The notes under the pieces: model-generated
The model's database searches: none
Seen by the model: only the letters and a program-made list of their open reading frames with translations
Told to the model about the DNA's origin: nothing
Translations under genes and position numbers: made by a program
Assembly (NCBI GenBank): GCA_015832175.1
Contig: WJXW01000008.1
Coordinates: forward strand, 1,178,001 to 1,242,000
Length of the DNA stretch: 64,000 nucleotides
Reading direction: 5' to 3'
Origin: Paraphaeosphaeria minitans
Lineage: Eukaryota; Ascomycota; Dothideomycetes; Pleosporales; Didymosphaeriaceae
In this document: positions 10,361 through 20,855 of the stretch, in pieces
How the letters are laid out: each line of letters starts with the position of its first letter
How positions within the stretch are numbered: the first letter of the stretch is position 1

Positions 10361-11779
10361 CTAACGGAATCCTTTCGTATCAATTTTCCACCATGCACTT
10401 TCCTTGAGATTTGCAATGGGCGCCATCGCCACTGTCCTGTCGTCGTCAGTGTCGTCGATGTGGTCGATGTCGCCATCATAACTCAATGCTCCAAGCAGAA
10501 ATAGGCCCACAAGCCTCAGTGAATTTTCTTCTAGATTTCGAAATGATATGTTCGATATTGGGCTCTTCTTCCGGCACACCAGCAACGCGTCTGATCATGC
10601 TTAGCGTTTTTTTCCATGCTGAAATACCAAAACTTACAGTTTTTTTCCACTAGATGACATACTGCATCGACAAACTCGACTAAAGCAGGACGTTGAGGAT
10701 CACTGATGAACTTTTCTCGTGGGTCACCCACGTGGTGAAAGAACATCCGCATCGCCAATGTCACAAACCACTCTGTATCCTCGCACCCAGAGTCTGCCAG
10801 AGCGGTCGAGGCCTTTCGACCCATCATCTTCACATTTGTCTCCATTGTGACAAGGTAGGTCACCTGCTGTTCTTCAATCACCATACTCAGGCCGATCACA
10901 CATATGAATGCCGCGAGCAGATCGTCGCAGCCTTTGGGCGATACGATGGTCTGTATCAGTCGTACTGTTGTCGTTTCTACGATGGTTTTCTGGAGGACAT
11001 GGAAGGGATGTTTGATCTGGCGACTGATCAGGCGAGCGGCTCCAAATCCTTTGGTTCTTGGAATACTTGACAGTCCAGAGACGTGGTCGAGAGTGATTGC
11101 TCGTCCCATGATATAGGTTACGGTTATAAGGCGGAGAGTGTCGTCAATGAGTCGGTGTGGCACTGGGACATCTTTCATAAGCTGAAACAACTCTCCTAAA
11201 AAGATCCCCGTTTTGTCATTATTGAAGCATCTTTTTCTGAACACCGCGGTATGGCCATGGAGGATTTCGCTGATGAATCCGTCGCAGCGCCACATGTAGC
11301 TGGGATCAATGAACTTCATCCCTAATGGAAGAGACTCTGCACTGACGATGTCCGATGAATGATAGTGAGTATGCTTCAGTAGCTCCTCGTCTCGAGCCAG
11401 GAACCAGTGGACGTCGACTGGAAACGAAGGCAGTTTAGAGCCGTAGCTTAGCCAAGCGGTGGCCTCCACATCTGTCCATTTCTCGATATGTAGTCCCGCG
11501 AATCGTTTAAGCTCGGGCTCGCTGTGCATATTGTCGAAGAACGTAGGAGCGAAGTAACGCTGGGCATGGTTGAGGTACAGATTGCGGGTTCTAAGTGTTT
11601 TGATTGCAGGGACGCATTGCTCGATGGACTTCGGGTACTATTGCTTGTCAGCAACAACTGAGCTTTCGGCATGCGTTCTATACCTGTGTGCGTGTTTGAC
11701 GCCCAAGGTTCACAGCGGTTTGAGAATCCAGTTCGTCCACGTAGTCCTCATCCAATTGCGTCGCTTCTGTGACTCGCAT
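10361..11779 (-). CDS. Uncharacterised fungal protein, three exons, 441 residues
   Basis: Exons 11779-11684, 11637-10638 and 10590-10361 join in phase (96, 1000 and 230 bases). Introns are 46 and 47 bases; the second begins GTAAGTTT and ends GATCAG. Without splicing the second intron the frame would stop at 10531, but the spliced reading continues into a sensible acidic tail (GDIDHIDDTDDD). The body contains LRTRNLYLNHAQRYFAPTFF and FGAARLISRQIKHPF, and is alpha-helical in character with no DNA-binding motif seen. I have the impression of a widespread fungal family but cannot name it. The start is the first ATG; an extra upstream exon is possible because the frame stays open to about 11880. 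Confidence 0.65.
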
Positions 11780-11863
11780 CGTGGTCGATTCCTTGAGGGA
11801 TAAGTAGGTTGGTTGGAGGGTCGAGGGAAATTGCCATCCATATATCCTAGGCGCTCCGCACAA

Positions 11864-12197
11864 CGCAGCCTGATGGATGCGCTAATGTAGCACAGCATGC
11901 CTGGAGACACAGTTAGCTTTGGGGAACAACACGTCGCACCCTCTGATACGGTGGCTTGGCTTTGATGGGTAAACACATGATCAGTCACTCAATTTTCGGC
12001 TCGATATAGAGAGACTATTGAATCGATGAGGCAAAATTGAAGGGAATTTGCAATTACAGTTTATAAACATCAAAATCAACGTATATGCTACAGATATATT
12101 TCCGTGTATTGGGGCAAGGAAAGCGACAGTGAACGAAAGAAATTCAACTCTGCCCACATTTGCTGGGGACCTTGGTTGTGAAGGAGCGTCGAGCGAT
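11864..12197. other. Intergenic, no gene recognised
   Basis: CTAACTGTGTCTCCAG on the minus strand at about 11920-11905 is a good intron 3' end and could belong to an upstream exon of the preceding gene, but no exon was identified. Confidence 0.3.
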
Positions 12198-13162
12198 CTA
12201 AGAAACTAAGCTACCGTCACGGGACAAGGTAGGTGTAAGTGGAGGAGAAGCTGGGAGCACAATAAGTGGAGACGCAGACGGGAGTGAAGGCGCCTCCACT
12301 CCCGTCTGCACAGATGCAGGTTCCGACGTAGTCCTAGTGTCTGTTCTTACGTGAACCTGCAACCCGTTCCTACACAACTGGTCAATTCTACTCCGTAGGA
12401 GCATTACAATATTACTTACCCACCGTTGGTGTCTCCTGACCTCTGACTCGACGGTATGCTGGCGAGCGATGTCCCAGCTTCGTGCACATCGGCTGAGGAG
12501 GCTGAGCTTGCCTTGCGCGCCGCTACTGCCTCGTCCTTTGCGTCGTTCATCGCATTAAGGCCATGGTTCTTGTAGTACTTGACTGCGACGTACATTCGAC
12601 TGCTTATTGTGGTAACGATCAAGAACTGGCAGGCAGTCAGTCGGAGCGTTTGTCGGGACCAAGTACGTACCAAAACATAGCAAGGGTCGAAACACCACTT
12701 TGCGCTGATTGAAACGCCTAGTAGGGCAACACACTCTATCATAGACACCCTAGCAGCATTTCTGCAGATCGGATGCTGCTGCTGCCGGTTGCTTTGTTGC
12801 TTCTCGACACCCGACTTTGCCGCGGGCAGCAATGTGGAATACAAGAGCACCGCAGAACGGGACTTATATTCGAGACTGTCTAGATTTGGACACGTTGCGA
12901 CTGCGATGTATACGTGTGCCCAACCTGTAAGACAGGATCGAATGAATACAAATATCGGGACTGAGTACACCAGACTGAGTCGTTTGGAAGTGCTCAGATC
13001 GATCCTTCGGGTGGTCAATATAGATTTGGGAAGTGGGTGATTGAGCTTACGGAGAGAATAGTATGTACGAAGAGAGACTCGGTGCAAGTGCCAATATGAT
13101 ATTAGAGACTGTCCAGAAGCCTTGCAATTGCGGTTCGAGGTGAAGTACGAGCAGTTTTGCAA
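12198..13162 (-). CDS. Possible membrane-protein gene, structure unresolved
   Basis: A 248-codon open frame (13162-12416, no ATG at its start) ends in a plausible C-terminal tail: a hydrophobic stretch CQFLIVTTISSRMYVAVKYY followed by a polar Ala/Ser/Asp-rich region. A GTAAGT donor lies at its stop, so the gene may continue into 12404-12198. The N-terminal part reads poorly and likely hides introns. I cannot give a reliable exon chain or function. Confidence 0.25.
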
Positions 13163-13194
13163 GGTAGAGGAAATAGTATGCCTACGTTTGACAG

Positions 13195-13695
13195 TCAGAA
13201 TTTGATCGCCTTTCCAGTTTCTTCCTTCTGAATATCAATCGTCGAATCCAGGTATTCCATCAGCACAAGGTCCATGTTCTGGTTATTGGAACTTGGCTTG
13301 GGTGCTTGCTCCTGTAATTGGTAAATCATAGTGGTGCAAAATTCACCATATCGTTGTTCATCTCGATCTCGCAGCACGCTGAAGATCCTAGGCAGATGGG
13401 TGATAATTGAATCGCTGCTGTACTCGTCGAGTGCTAGGAAAGGCTCCTAAAAGGTTTTAGTAAGTGTTCTTATCCGAGGATCAAACAGTAAGCTCACGGA
13501 TTGTTCATCCCTCAATAGCTGGGTGTGTTCCATTTGCCGTGTGTCGCTGTGAGTCTCTTCAAAAGTGCTGTTAGGCGTTGATTCGACGGACGGAATGGAA
13601 GATAGGAAAGAGGGACCATGGGTTCGTAAATGAGCGCCATCTTTCTCACGTGCCTCGCCACTGTTAATGCAAGCATCAACGTAAGACTCAGTCAT
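13195..13695 (-). pseudogene. Duplicated hypothetical gene, copy 2, disabled
   Basis: From an ATG at 13695 the frame gives MTESYVDACINSGEAREKDG and then aligns with the copy at 1512-2304. It is interrupted by TAG at 13447-13449, where copy 1 has a lysine, and then stays homologous to about 13195, where similarity ends abruptly (GKAIKF then stop, against GKAMKVTGRL). It keeps the ancestral start that copy 1 has lost, so the two copies are damaged at opposite ends. Confidence 0.7.
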
Positions 13696-13900
13696 CCTCT
13701 GTTAGCTAAGGCTGGGCTCGCAACACGGTTAACGCTCTAGCCCGCGGCGCTTAAGCAAGGTTGCCTTAAAAGCCGTCCTGTGCGTGTATACATCCACATT
13801 TCCCTAATGTGCTCGATCGCAAGCAGCAGTCATGCCGCAAATTTTCATGGATGCGTTGGATGAACCCCTGCATTTGGGGCCGCAAGCTCGTACAGATCCT
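13195..13900. repeat. Segmental duplication A, copy 2
   Basis: Counterpart of 1975-2770 in direct orientation. Homology includes the non-coding flank up to GGGGCCGCAAGCTC. An alpha/beta hydrolase copy follows about 1.6 kb further on, as it does about 5-6 kb beyond copy 1. Confidence 0.75.
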
Positions 13901-14243
13901 CGTCTGAATTTTATGGAGAATATCCTGGTTACGTGTAACCTGAGCTTAAATCCTTTAGCTGACCGCCATTAGGGTCTAGTTCTTAAAGCTTTGCACGTGC
14001 AAGGAACTGGGGAATTGCCTTTGCGTCTGGGTTTAAGAAAAGCACCAAAGCAGTTGATGCTTTGATTATGCCTTGAGTTGAGTCACGAGTCTAATCGAAA
14101 GCTACGGCAGTTTTGTCACGTTCACGTCGCCTGCCCCAAAACTCACATCAAATCGCGTTATTCTCCCCCAATACACCATCTGGATGGAATTTATGATAAA
14201 TCTCCCATTCAAAGGCCGCCGTTTTGTTCAGTGGTGACTCGCG

Positions 14244-14560
14244 TCAAGCATTTCATCCACCGTGACCTCATGCTGCTTCTTCCAAAGTTCTGCGTATTGG
14301 CCTCCAGTCTGCTCGAGAAGAGAGCCATGAGTGCCGGATTGAATCCTCCAGAAAGGGTACTGCGCTCCGAGTTAGGCAGAGTATCAGCAAATTTTGCTTT
14401 TGCTTACCTCGCATCCGATCCGTAATTATCTGCACGTTTCATAATATCTCGATGGATACCTGCTGCCTTGCAAGCGTTGACAACGTCTCTCGCGCATGTA
14501 GTCCGCGAGGGTGGGGGAGTGTTGAGGTAGCGGGAAGAAGTGATCAGACAGGTATTGAGA
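14244..14560 (-). pseudogene. ABC transporter nucleotide-binding domain remnant
   Basis: Two pieces of one domain are read on the minus strand. The first, about 14525-14430, gives CARDVVNACKAAGIHRDIMK, the helical stretch after the Q-loop in ABC half-transporters. The second, about 14350-14244, gives IQSGTHGSLLEQTGGQYAEL followed by WKKQH, the C-terminal end after the H-loop, and ends in TGA. The Walker B, signature and H-loop region between them is missing, replaced by about 80 bases that look like a degenerate junction. Walker A is also absent. It is a dead fragment that entered the duplicated region. Confidence 0.65.
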
Positions 14561-15253
14561 CCTACGTAATTCTAGTAGCTGAATATGGGCTCATATCCAT
14601 CCGCTGGCCTTGCATGAGCGGTGCAGGGCTGGCCTGATAAACTAGGATGCTCATGAACAGGGCAGCGCCTAGCGTGATGGTCCTCCTTCCGTGGCTGCAC
14701 CATTACTGGCTAGCGTACACCGCATTGCTTGGAAGAGTGATCTCGGCGCTGCACGGATTGTATTGCCAGGCAATAGGCGGCATAAGATAGCCATTACGCA
14801 GGAATCTAGATTGCAAGCAAGAAGCCCGATTAATCAGGTAGCACAGGAAGCAAGGCATCACGCAACCCATAATGCTTACTAGCAGAAATGTAATCAACGA
14901 GGGTAAATCTATGCCTGTTGAAGCATGCTGGATGCCTGCATGCACGGCACGGCCTTTATGCAAACAGCACGTATCATACAGTAGTAGGCCTTGATTCACG
15001 TGCATAAGCGCTTTTGGGCTTGCATTGGCAAGGGCGGTCCAACCGATCAATCAAACGTGGAAGGACAGAGAGGAGTTTGCATCAGCGAATTCTAAAGGGT
15101 ATCACGAGCGGATAATCCATCGGCGAGCACTAGGCAGAGCACCCAGAAAGCGAAAATGTGGTAACATAACATGCCACTACAAGTATGCCATCGTGAAAAT
15201 GGGAATTGATGCGTCATAAGTATCAAAGATCCATGAATAGAGCCCATTTCTAG
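14561..15253. other. Intergenic, no gene recognised
   Basis: A minus-strand frame at 14703-15050 includes a hydrophobic run (LITFLLVSIMGCVMPCFLCY), which could be transporter debris, but nothing firmer is supported. Confidence 0.3.
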
Positions 15254-16546
15254 CTAAACTTGAGCCAATTCTATCTGTTTCTTCCTGACGTCATCCGCAA
15301 GCTTACCCAGTGTCTCTGGATAGACATAGTCGTACGCGTGAGTCATGTTCTTCGCTATGTACAGGTTAACTTTGACATCCGGGTACAGTTTCCAAAGAAG
15401 CTCTTTGTATCTTTTGGTGTCTCCAAGAGGACAATTTGTATCCGCATCTCCCTGTGCTATAAAGGTGGTTGGCCAATTCGAAGGCGTCTTGGGTAGGATT
15501 TCGGATGTTTGCTGTAAGAATGCGGTGTTTCCATGTGAATACGTCAAGTCATAGGCTTCCATCCCTGCGCTGCCTAGCAGCGATTCCAGCCTCTTGGCAT
15601 CAACTTGGATGGGAGGCGACCTTTCCTCCCTACATATCTCAATACCTGGCATTGACTGTAGCATCAAGGCTTCGAGATACTCATTCGTGCTAAAGGTACC
15701 GGTCATGATGGTGTGGAATGACCGGACGACACGTTTCCCTCCATTGAATAGGACAGCACAGCCATTCGTGGTGAGGGGGTAAATACCCATATGGCCTGGA
15801 GGAGTCCGGCGATAAACCACTTTGCCGTCCTGTCTACATTCAGCCCCTTGGAGGAACATTTCCAGTCCCCGTTTTTTATGTTCGTTGTTTGAGATGATAT
15901 GTTCTCCAAATTTATGGCTCAAGCCTCTTACATACGGTCCTGTCATCGGCGAAATCTGTATTGACACAGTGATTTCGATACCACAGCTTTGCGCATGCGC
16001 GATGAACCTGGTCGAGAGGAAGTTGCCAGCGCTGACGGCGGAACAGAGACATCTATTTGACTCTGGAAGATCCATCTTGGGGAATTTCTTCATCAGTTCT
16101 CTTCTTATACTCCCGTCTACAGAGAGCTTAAGCACATCCACTGCAGACCCTGCAATCTCAGTCCCGCTAGCTTCGGGCATCAGGGGATAATCATGAAGAA
16201 TCAGTATCTGATTCTCTAAGTATGCCCTCTTAAGTCCAGCATTTAACCATGCCATGTATAAAGCCTCGCCAGTGAACTAGGCGTTTCAGTAAAGAGGATA
16301 AACAAGCAGAGATAGTTGGCTCACCAGTGCTCCACCGTGCAAGTGAAATGCCAGTACATCATGCGCACATATTTTACCCTCCGCGACTGCTTGTGGGATA
16401 CAGAAAGTCAAATGGATACTACCATTGTTGAATTCGCGTCGAAAAATTTCGTATCCGTCGTACAGAGTTCGTTGGGCCTCCGAAGCCTCGAGCGTCACCG
16501 GATGATCCCTCTCCAAAGCGTTGAAAGAGCTGTGATCATCAGCCAT
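15254..16546 (-). CDS. Alpha/beta hydrolase (esterase/lipase, HSL-like) copy 2
   Basis: Two exons, 16546-16325 and 16276-15254, with a 48-base intron (GTGAGC to CCTAG); 414 residues. Motifs in order: HGGA oxyanion hole near residue 70, nucleophile elbow AVSAG with Ser about 156, acid loop QGDADTNCPL near 350, catalytic His in MTHAYD near 387. The family normally has GxSxG; here the first Gly is Ala, which is tolerated in some relatives but could lower activity. No signal peptide, so probably cytosolic. Such enzymes hydrolyse small esters or lactones, sometimes in secondary metabolism; the substrate cannot be read from sequence. It is the intact partner of the frameshifted gene at 7954-9261. 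Confidence 0.85.
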
Positions 16547-17415
16547 ATTGTGATGACACCGAAGGTTGAAAATTTCATGAAAAGTGCACGAAAATGCGGC
16601 AACGGCGACGCGGTATCAAAGCGCGACTGAGGGGTTTCGTGAATGCCGCCCTGCAACCCCATGGGCGTCCAACCTTTGAGATGCAAGGACTACCCGTGAG
16701 AGGCAACCAGTCATTGAGCCATATACATGCCACGCCTTGCTCTTCTGACGCGCCCATCAATATTACCTGCATGTACGATCGATTGATGCCTGTCGCTTTC
16801 GGGCGCTGCTCCCCGATAGCCAAACTTTGGCGGGAGGTTGTGCCATCAATGGGCTTGTGTCATTGGAGCTCACAGGGGTGATAATCCACAAGGATGTCCA
16901 GATAAGAAAAGCAAGAAATGGAGTAACACACGATCTGGTGGGGATGCAGATGCATGCTTCGCGACAAATGGTCGGCAAGGTCGGCGTTATCCATGGATCG
17001 AGCGTAACGACTTTGGCCCTACCTTCAATGGATGCGTTTACGCAATTTCGATCGATCAAGGGCTCACTCAACCGCCCCAACGGTCACCTCGGTACCACGA
17101 TGCGAGAGATTGCAAAGGGCATTGTAAAGATAGGAATAGGTTAGAGCATTATGCTATCTATCTGTTGCGTCACCACGAGCTCATTTAACAGTGGATCGGC
17201 AACAGCAGCATGGAAGTGTCGTAGGTGTTGTCTGCAATGGTCTGCTCGGTAAAACTTCCAGTGTGTTTCTCAACGAGGCGTGTATCTTAGGCCGCTTCCA
17301 CCTTCTCGCCGCATTGGCTCCCTTCCCTAAACTATAAGAGAAGCGTTTGGCAAACTCTGCAGAGATTTGTAGGAACAAATGTGGCCGTTGCCGAGGTCAT
17401 CTCCACCTGCTAGAC
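16547..17415. other. Intergenic, no gene recognised
   Basis: Overlapping open frames exist on both strands (up to about 116 codons) but none has family resemblance or a coherent splice pattern. Confidence 0.35.
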
Positions 17416-17770
17416 CTAGCCATCGTGAACGGAAACCATTCTCAAAGGGATTTCAAAAGGCAGATCCTGTGCAGTACGGCCAGATATAACCATTATCCGT
17501 CCAAACTCGGTATTTTCAAATGTTATAGAGAAATTGCTCAACTTAGTGACACAATTTTCGCCTTCCTTTTGCCATACGAGGGCCAGTATGCAGCTGCCAT
17601 CTGCACGTTTGTATTTCATTCTCCAGACTTCGTCTTCGGGTCTCTCCTACCACGTCAGTGGAATCTTAAGGATTGTCGGAAAAACGTACTTGATGGATCT
17701 CATCCAGACCCCCTTCTGTATTTGGGATCAGCCCGGGATCGTCATTGGTAGCACTGCGTCCTGCTGGCAT
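17416..17770 (-). CDS. Hypothetical protein, two exons, 103 residues
   Basis: Exon 1 is 17770-17690 from an ATG, exon 2 is 17646-17416; the 43-base intron runs GTACGT to GTGGTAG. Phases agree. The product begins MPAGRSATNDDPGLIPNT and has a beta-rich second half (GSCILALVWQKEGENCVTKL). No family recognised. The neat splice and start support a real small gene. Confidence 0.5.
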
Positions 17771-18249
17771 GGTTGCGAAGTGGGAAGGGAGCGTGATAGC
17801 CGGAACCGGACGGGTATACGGACAGTATATATGTGGCTACGAACCTAGATGCGAGGCATAAAGATGAACCGAGCTCAAGATAGCCCCGTTCCCTGTGGAA
17901 AAAGCGCCATCTACTCTTGCGGGTGTTCGCATCCCACAGCCGTAATTGCATTGTGGCGTTGTGACGATATGGCTAGCGACGAATCTGCAATGGAGCTAGG
18001 CATTATCGGCAGCTCCTGAACCTGGTATCCGCGGATATTGCTGTTGCAGTCTGTGATGATATGCGTCATGGCGAATCGCAATGGCTGCGTATATGGATGG
18101 AGGCTGTGAGAAAGGTCTGTTGAACCGTGGAGGAGAGTGTAGTTTGGCACTTATTGTTGGGAGATGAGGACGGAGCTTTTATCAAACAGAGGATCACAGC
18201 ATTAATCATGATGAGGCTGCCCCCAGTGTGACCTCATAGCGTTGAGGGT

Positions 18250-18750
18250 TCAGACCATTCCACGGCCTAACCCAGAGGACTCTTTGATGAGTTTGTTGAG
18301 TAACGTTTCCGTAAGTGATAACAAATCCTGCCGCAAGTTGTCTCCTTTACGCCGGTCAAAGGCGGCCGTAGCCCACTGGAGATCCAACTCCGCAGGCACA
18401 TTCACCTGGCAGAGAATTGACATGTATCCAGCCCCTAACACGACTCGATCACCTTTGATCGCAATACCATATTCCAAAACATTGATCACAATATCATCTT
18501 TCAAAGTTGGTTTGTCGGTGAAGAAAACCAGGTGTGCAGGGATAGGCCCGGCGGGTAAGGCCTGGGGAGGAGGCGATGGTGATGGTGGTGGTGGTGGAGG
18601 TGGTAGACGGAGCTCACATCGTTGCGAACTTGGAGGAAGTTCAACACTATCCTGTGGTTTCGCGATGGTAGGCTGAGAACGGGAGAAATATCTGTTGAGT
18701 TAGTAGCTGGTGGTGAACTATGTGATTTGACACTCACTGCTGCGAGACAT
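18250..18750 (-). CDS. Hypothetical protein with proline-rich linker, 152 residues
   Basis: Exon 1 (18750-18734) encodes MSRSSE; exon 2 is 18691-18250. The frame fits only if the donor is GTGTCA rather than the better-looking GTGAGT four bases earlier. After a polar start there is a run of prolines (a GGT-type simple repeat at about 18575-18605 on the plus strand), then a compact domain with HLVFFTDKPTLKDDIVINVL and YMSILCQVNVPAELDLQWAT. The folded half looks conserved but I cannot place it. Confidence 0.5.
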
Positions 18751-19456
18751 AGCTCCTAAGTAGAGGCTCCTTCTCGGAAGGGGTTGGAGCCTCATGAGAT
18801 AGGCAGCAAATGACCCACATCGTTGAAGCAGGCGTCGCAGTGTCGAATATTAATCAATAGATGTGTGCATAGGACATTCAGCTCTTTATGCTGAGCCCCT
18901 GCTGCGCGGGGAAAGTGGATCCGTGCAGATGCAGACACGAAATTGGGATGCTCCGGGCTCGCCACCAAACGCCGCGCGGGCCATCCTGTGTATGAGTTAC
19001 CTTGACACGTGTGCAGACTATTCATGCAAGGTAATACAGTGGTTGTGCCACTTTCCTGTTTAGCAACGTGTCAGATTTGCGGCAACTTTAGCTGCCGCAG
19101 GTCTTGGTGGGTGGTCACATAACGAGTTACTTGATTTGCTGCCGCAGTTTCGAATTGAATGGAGCTATGGCTATAGGTTGAAAGCAAGGCATCGACAGGT
19201 GAATGCTACAAAAGAAACCAAAAGAACGACTAAGGTCTGTCAGGCGACCGTTGCTGAGCCGAAGAAGAAAGTGCAGACGCGCTACTAAGTGTGGGGATGA
19301 CAAGGACTTCATCTGCCTTCTTAAACCCTCCAGTCCATAAAGGACTTTGGTTGTTGATCCTTCGTGTTGAAAACCGTGGAAACAGAAGCGGTATCTGCGC
19401 GACTTTCCAGCCTACTGTGCGGGTTAATATCTGCATGAATGGGCGCTCTGCCTAAC
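18751..19456. other. Intergenic, no gene recognised
   Basis: Only short overlapping frames. No repeat or RNA gene noticed. Confidence 0.35.
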
Positions 19457-20279
19457 CTACTGCAAAGCTATTGTGCTTTTGAGAACATTCTTCTCCGCGT
19501 GTCGAAACAAAAGTCTAGAACAAGCCAATTGAAGCAGTACGAAGTATTCGACGATACAATCACCCTGTGAATGTGAGCTAGGCAGCTTTGAAGCTGTTGT
19601 GCATACCAAGAGAGCCCAATAATCATCTTCGACCCCGATTAGACCGACCGCGACCATAGCGATGAGGTAGCCGACTACGAGAACACAATAGTTCCGATTA
19701 GGTTTCGAAACGTGATCAGACCACAGCCAAGCTATCAGAGCAGTCAAGCGGAGTGCAGCGATACCTGAACAGAGTATCGCTTTCCTCACAACTGGCTGGA
19801 AGAGCTGCGTAGGATAGATGATAGCGCCTACTAGCTGCAATAAAGCGGCGACAGCTGCGATAGCACAGAGCGTTACGATGATCCAGCCCTTGTCAATTGA
19901 CAGTTGCCTTGCTGGTCCTAAAAGTTTCCAAAAAAGGATGATCTACGCCTATCAGCTTGTGTCTTTTTGCCGACGACTTTCTCACCTCAAGTATAGTTTC
20001 ATTTAGCCTGACGCAACACAACAGGATCAGTGAGGCTAGTCTTGACTCTTTCCTCGCAAAGTGGAAATGGAAAAAGAGGGCGTAGGGAAGTAGATTCAGG
20101 ACAGTAAAGCCAGCTGGCACTGGCCACACTCTTCGTGTTTTTCCTTTGGACCTCCAGTCATGCCAGTGCCAACACCAACATCCAAAAATTATGGCACCGA
20201 CAAGTACGGAGCCCCCAATAGCGAAGTGGTCTGTGGTGCAAGGAGCCCGATCAGACTGATGGCTACAGCTCGCAGGCAT
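19457..20279 (-). CDS. Multi-pass membrane protein, splice junction unresolved
   Basis: An ATG at 20279 opens MPASCSHQSDRAPCTTDHF, followed by a hydrophobic segment (IGGSVLVGAIIFGCWCW) and others (FTVLNLLPYALFFHFHF; LASLILLCCVRL). A GTGAGA donor follows. The second part, down to a stop at 19457, carries further helices (WIIVTLCAIAAVAALLQLVG; LVVGYLIAMVAVGLIGV). At least six transmembrane helices are implied. The acceptor that keeps phase is uncertain: TTTTAG near 19920 shifts the frame, and an acceptor at ACAAG near 19890 keeps it. Layout recalls the N-terminal membrane domain of fungal ABC-C transporters, but no nucleotide-binding domain follows. Confidence 0.45.
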
Positions 20280-20855
20280 TGAATGAACAGTTGAAGGCAA
20301 CCGGTGAAGAAAGGCGGTCAGGCGTAGAATGCAGGCGAAGGACGTTTGCCTTGTCGGGGAGCGTGCATATATATCAGGAACACTGTTACCTTCTGGCCGC
20401 TGTCCGACGTTGTGAGAAGAAGGCCGTGCATTATGCTGAATGACGACTCCGCCCAGTGCGCATAAATCCCAGCCGATCCATCTTGATTCAACCAACAAGG
20501 ATGCGAATGGCGCTTCGAATATGGCTGCCGGAGCTATGCGGCCATTCCATACGATGTCGCTAAGGTAGACATGGTTGTGCTAGCGAGTATTCATCTAGGT
20601 CGGATTTGGGGCACTAAACGCCATACGTTGGGAACATGAAAATTGTGTGGCGCTTCTGCTTCACACCACAAGGATACTTGCACAGAATCCGTGTCACAGG
20701 CCTAAACGATGTTGTGAATGACGCTAATGCCTTCGCGTCCAGGATCGTTCCATACCTGCCGACACCCACAATCAGCTTAGCGTAGAACAGGGGTATTTCC
20801 CCAGAAAGCTTTCTGGAGAAATATCTCTAACCAAGCGCCCACCTCTGCTCTTCCT
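20280..20855. other. Spacer with possible upstream exon
   Basis: On the minus strand at about 20575-20440 a coherent peptide (LSDIVWNGRIAPAAIFEAPF) can be read and ends at a possible GTAACA donor. It may be an upstream exon of the membrane gene or a separate remnant. Confidence 0.3.

Noticed and set aside
18501..18737. Poly-His protein frame
   Set aside because: It is the out-of-frame reading of a GGT-type simple repeat; the in-phase reading gives a proline run joined to a sensible domain.
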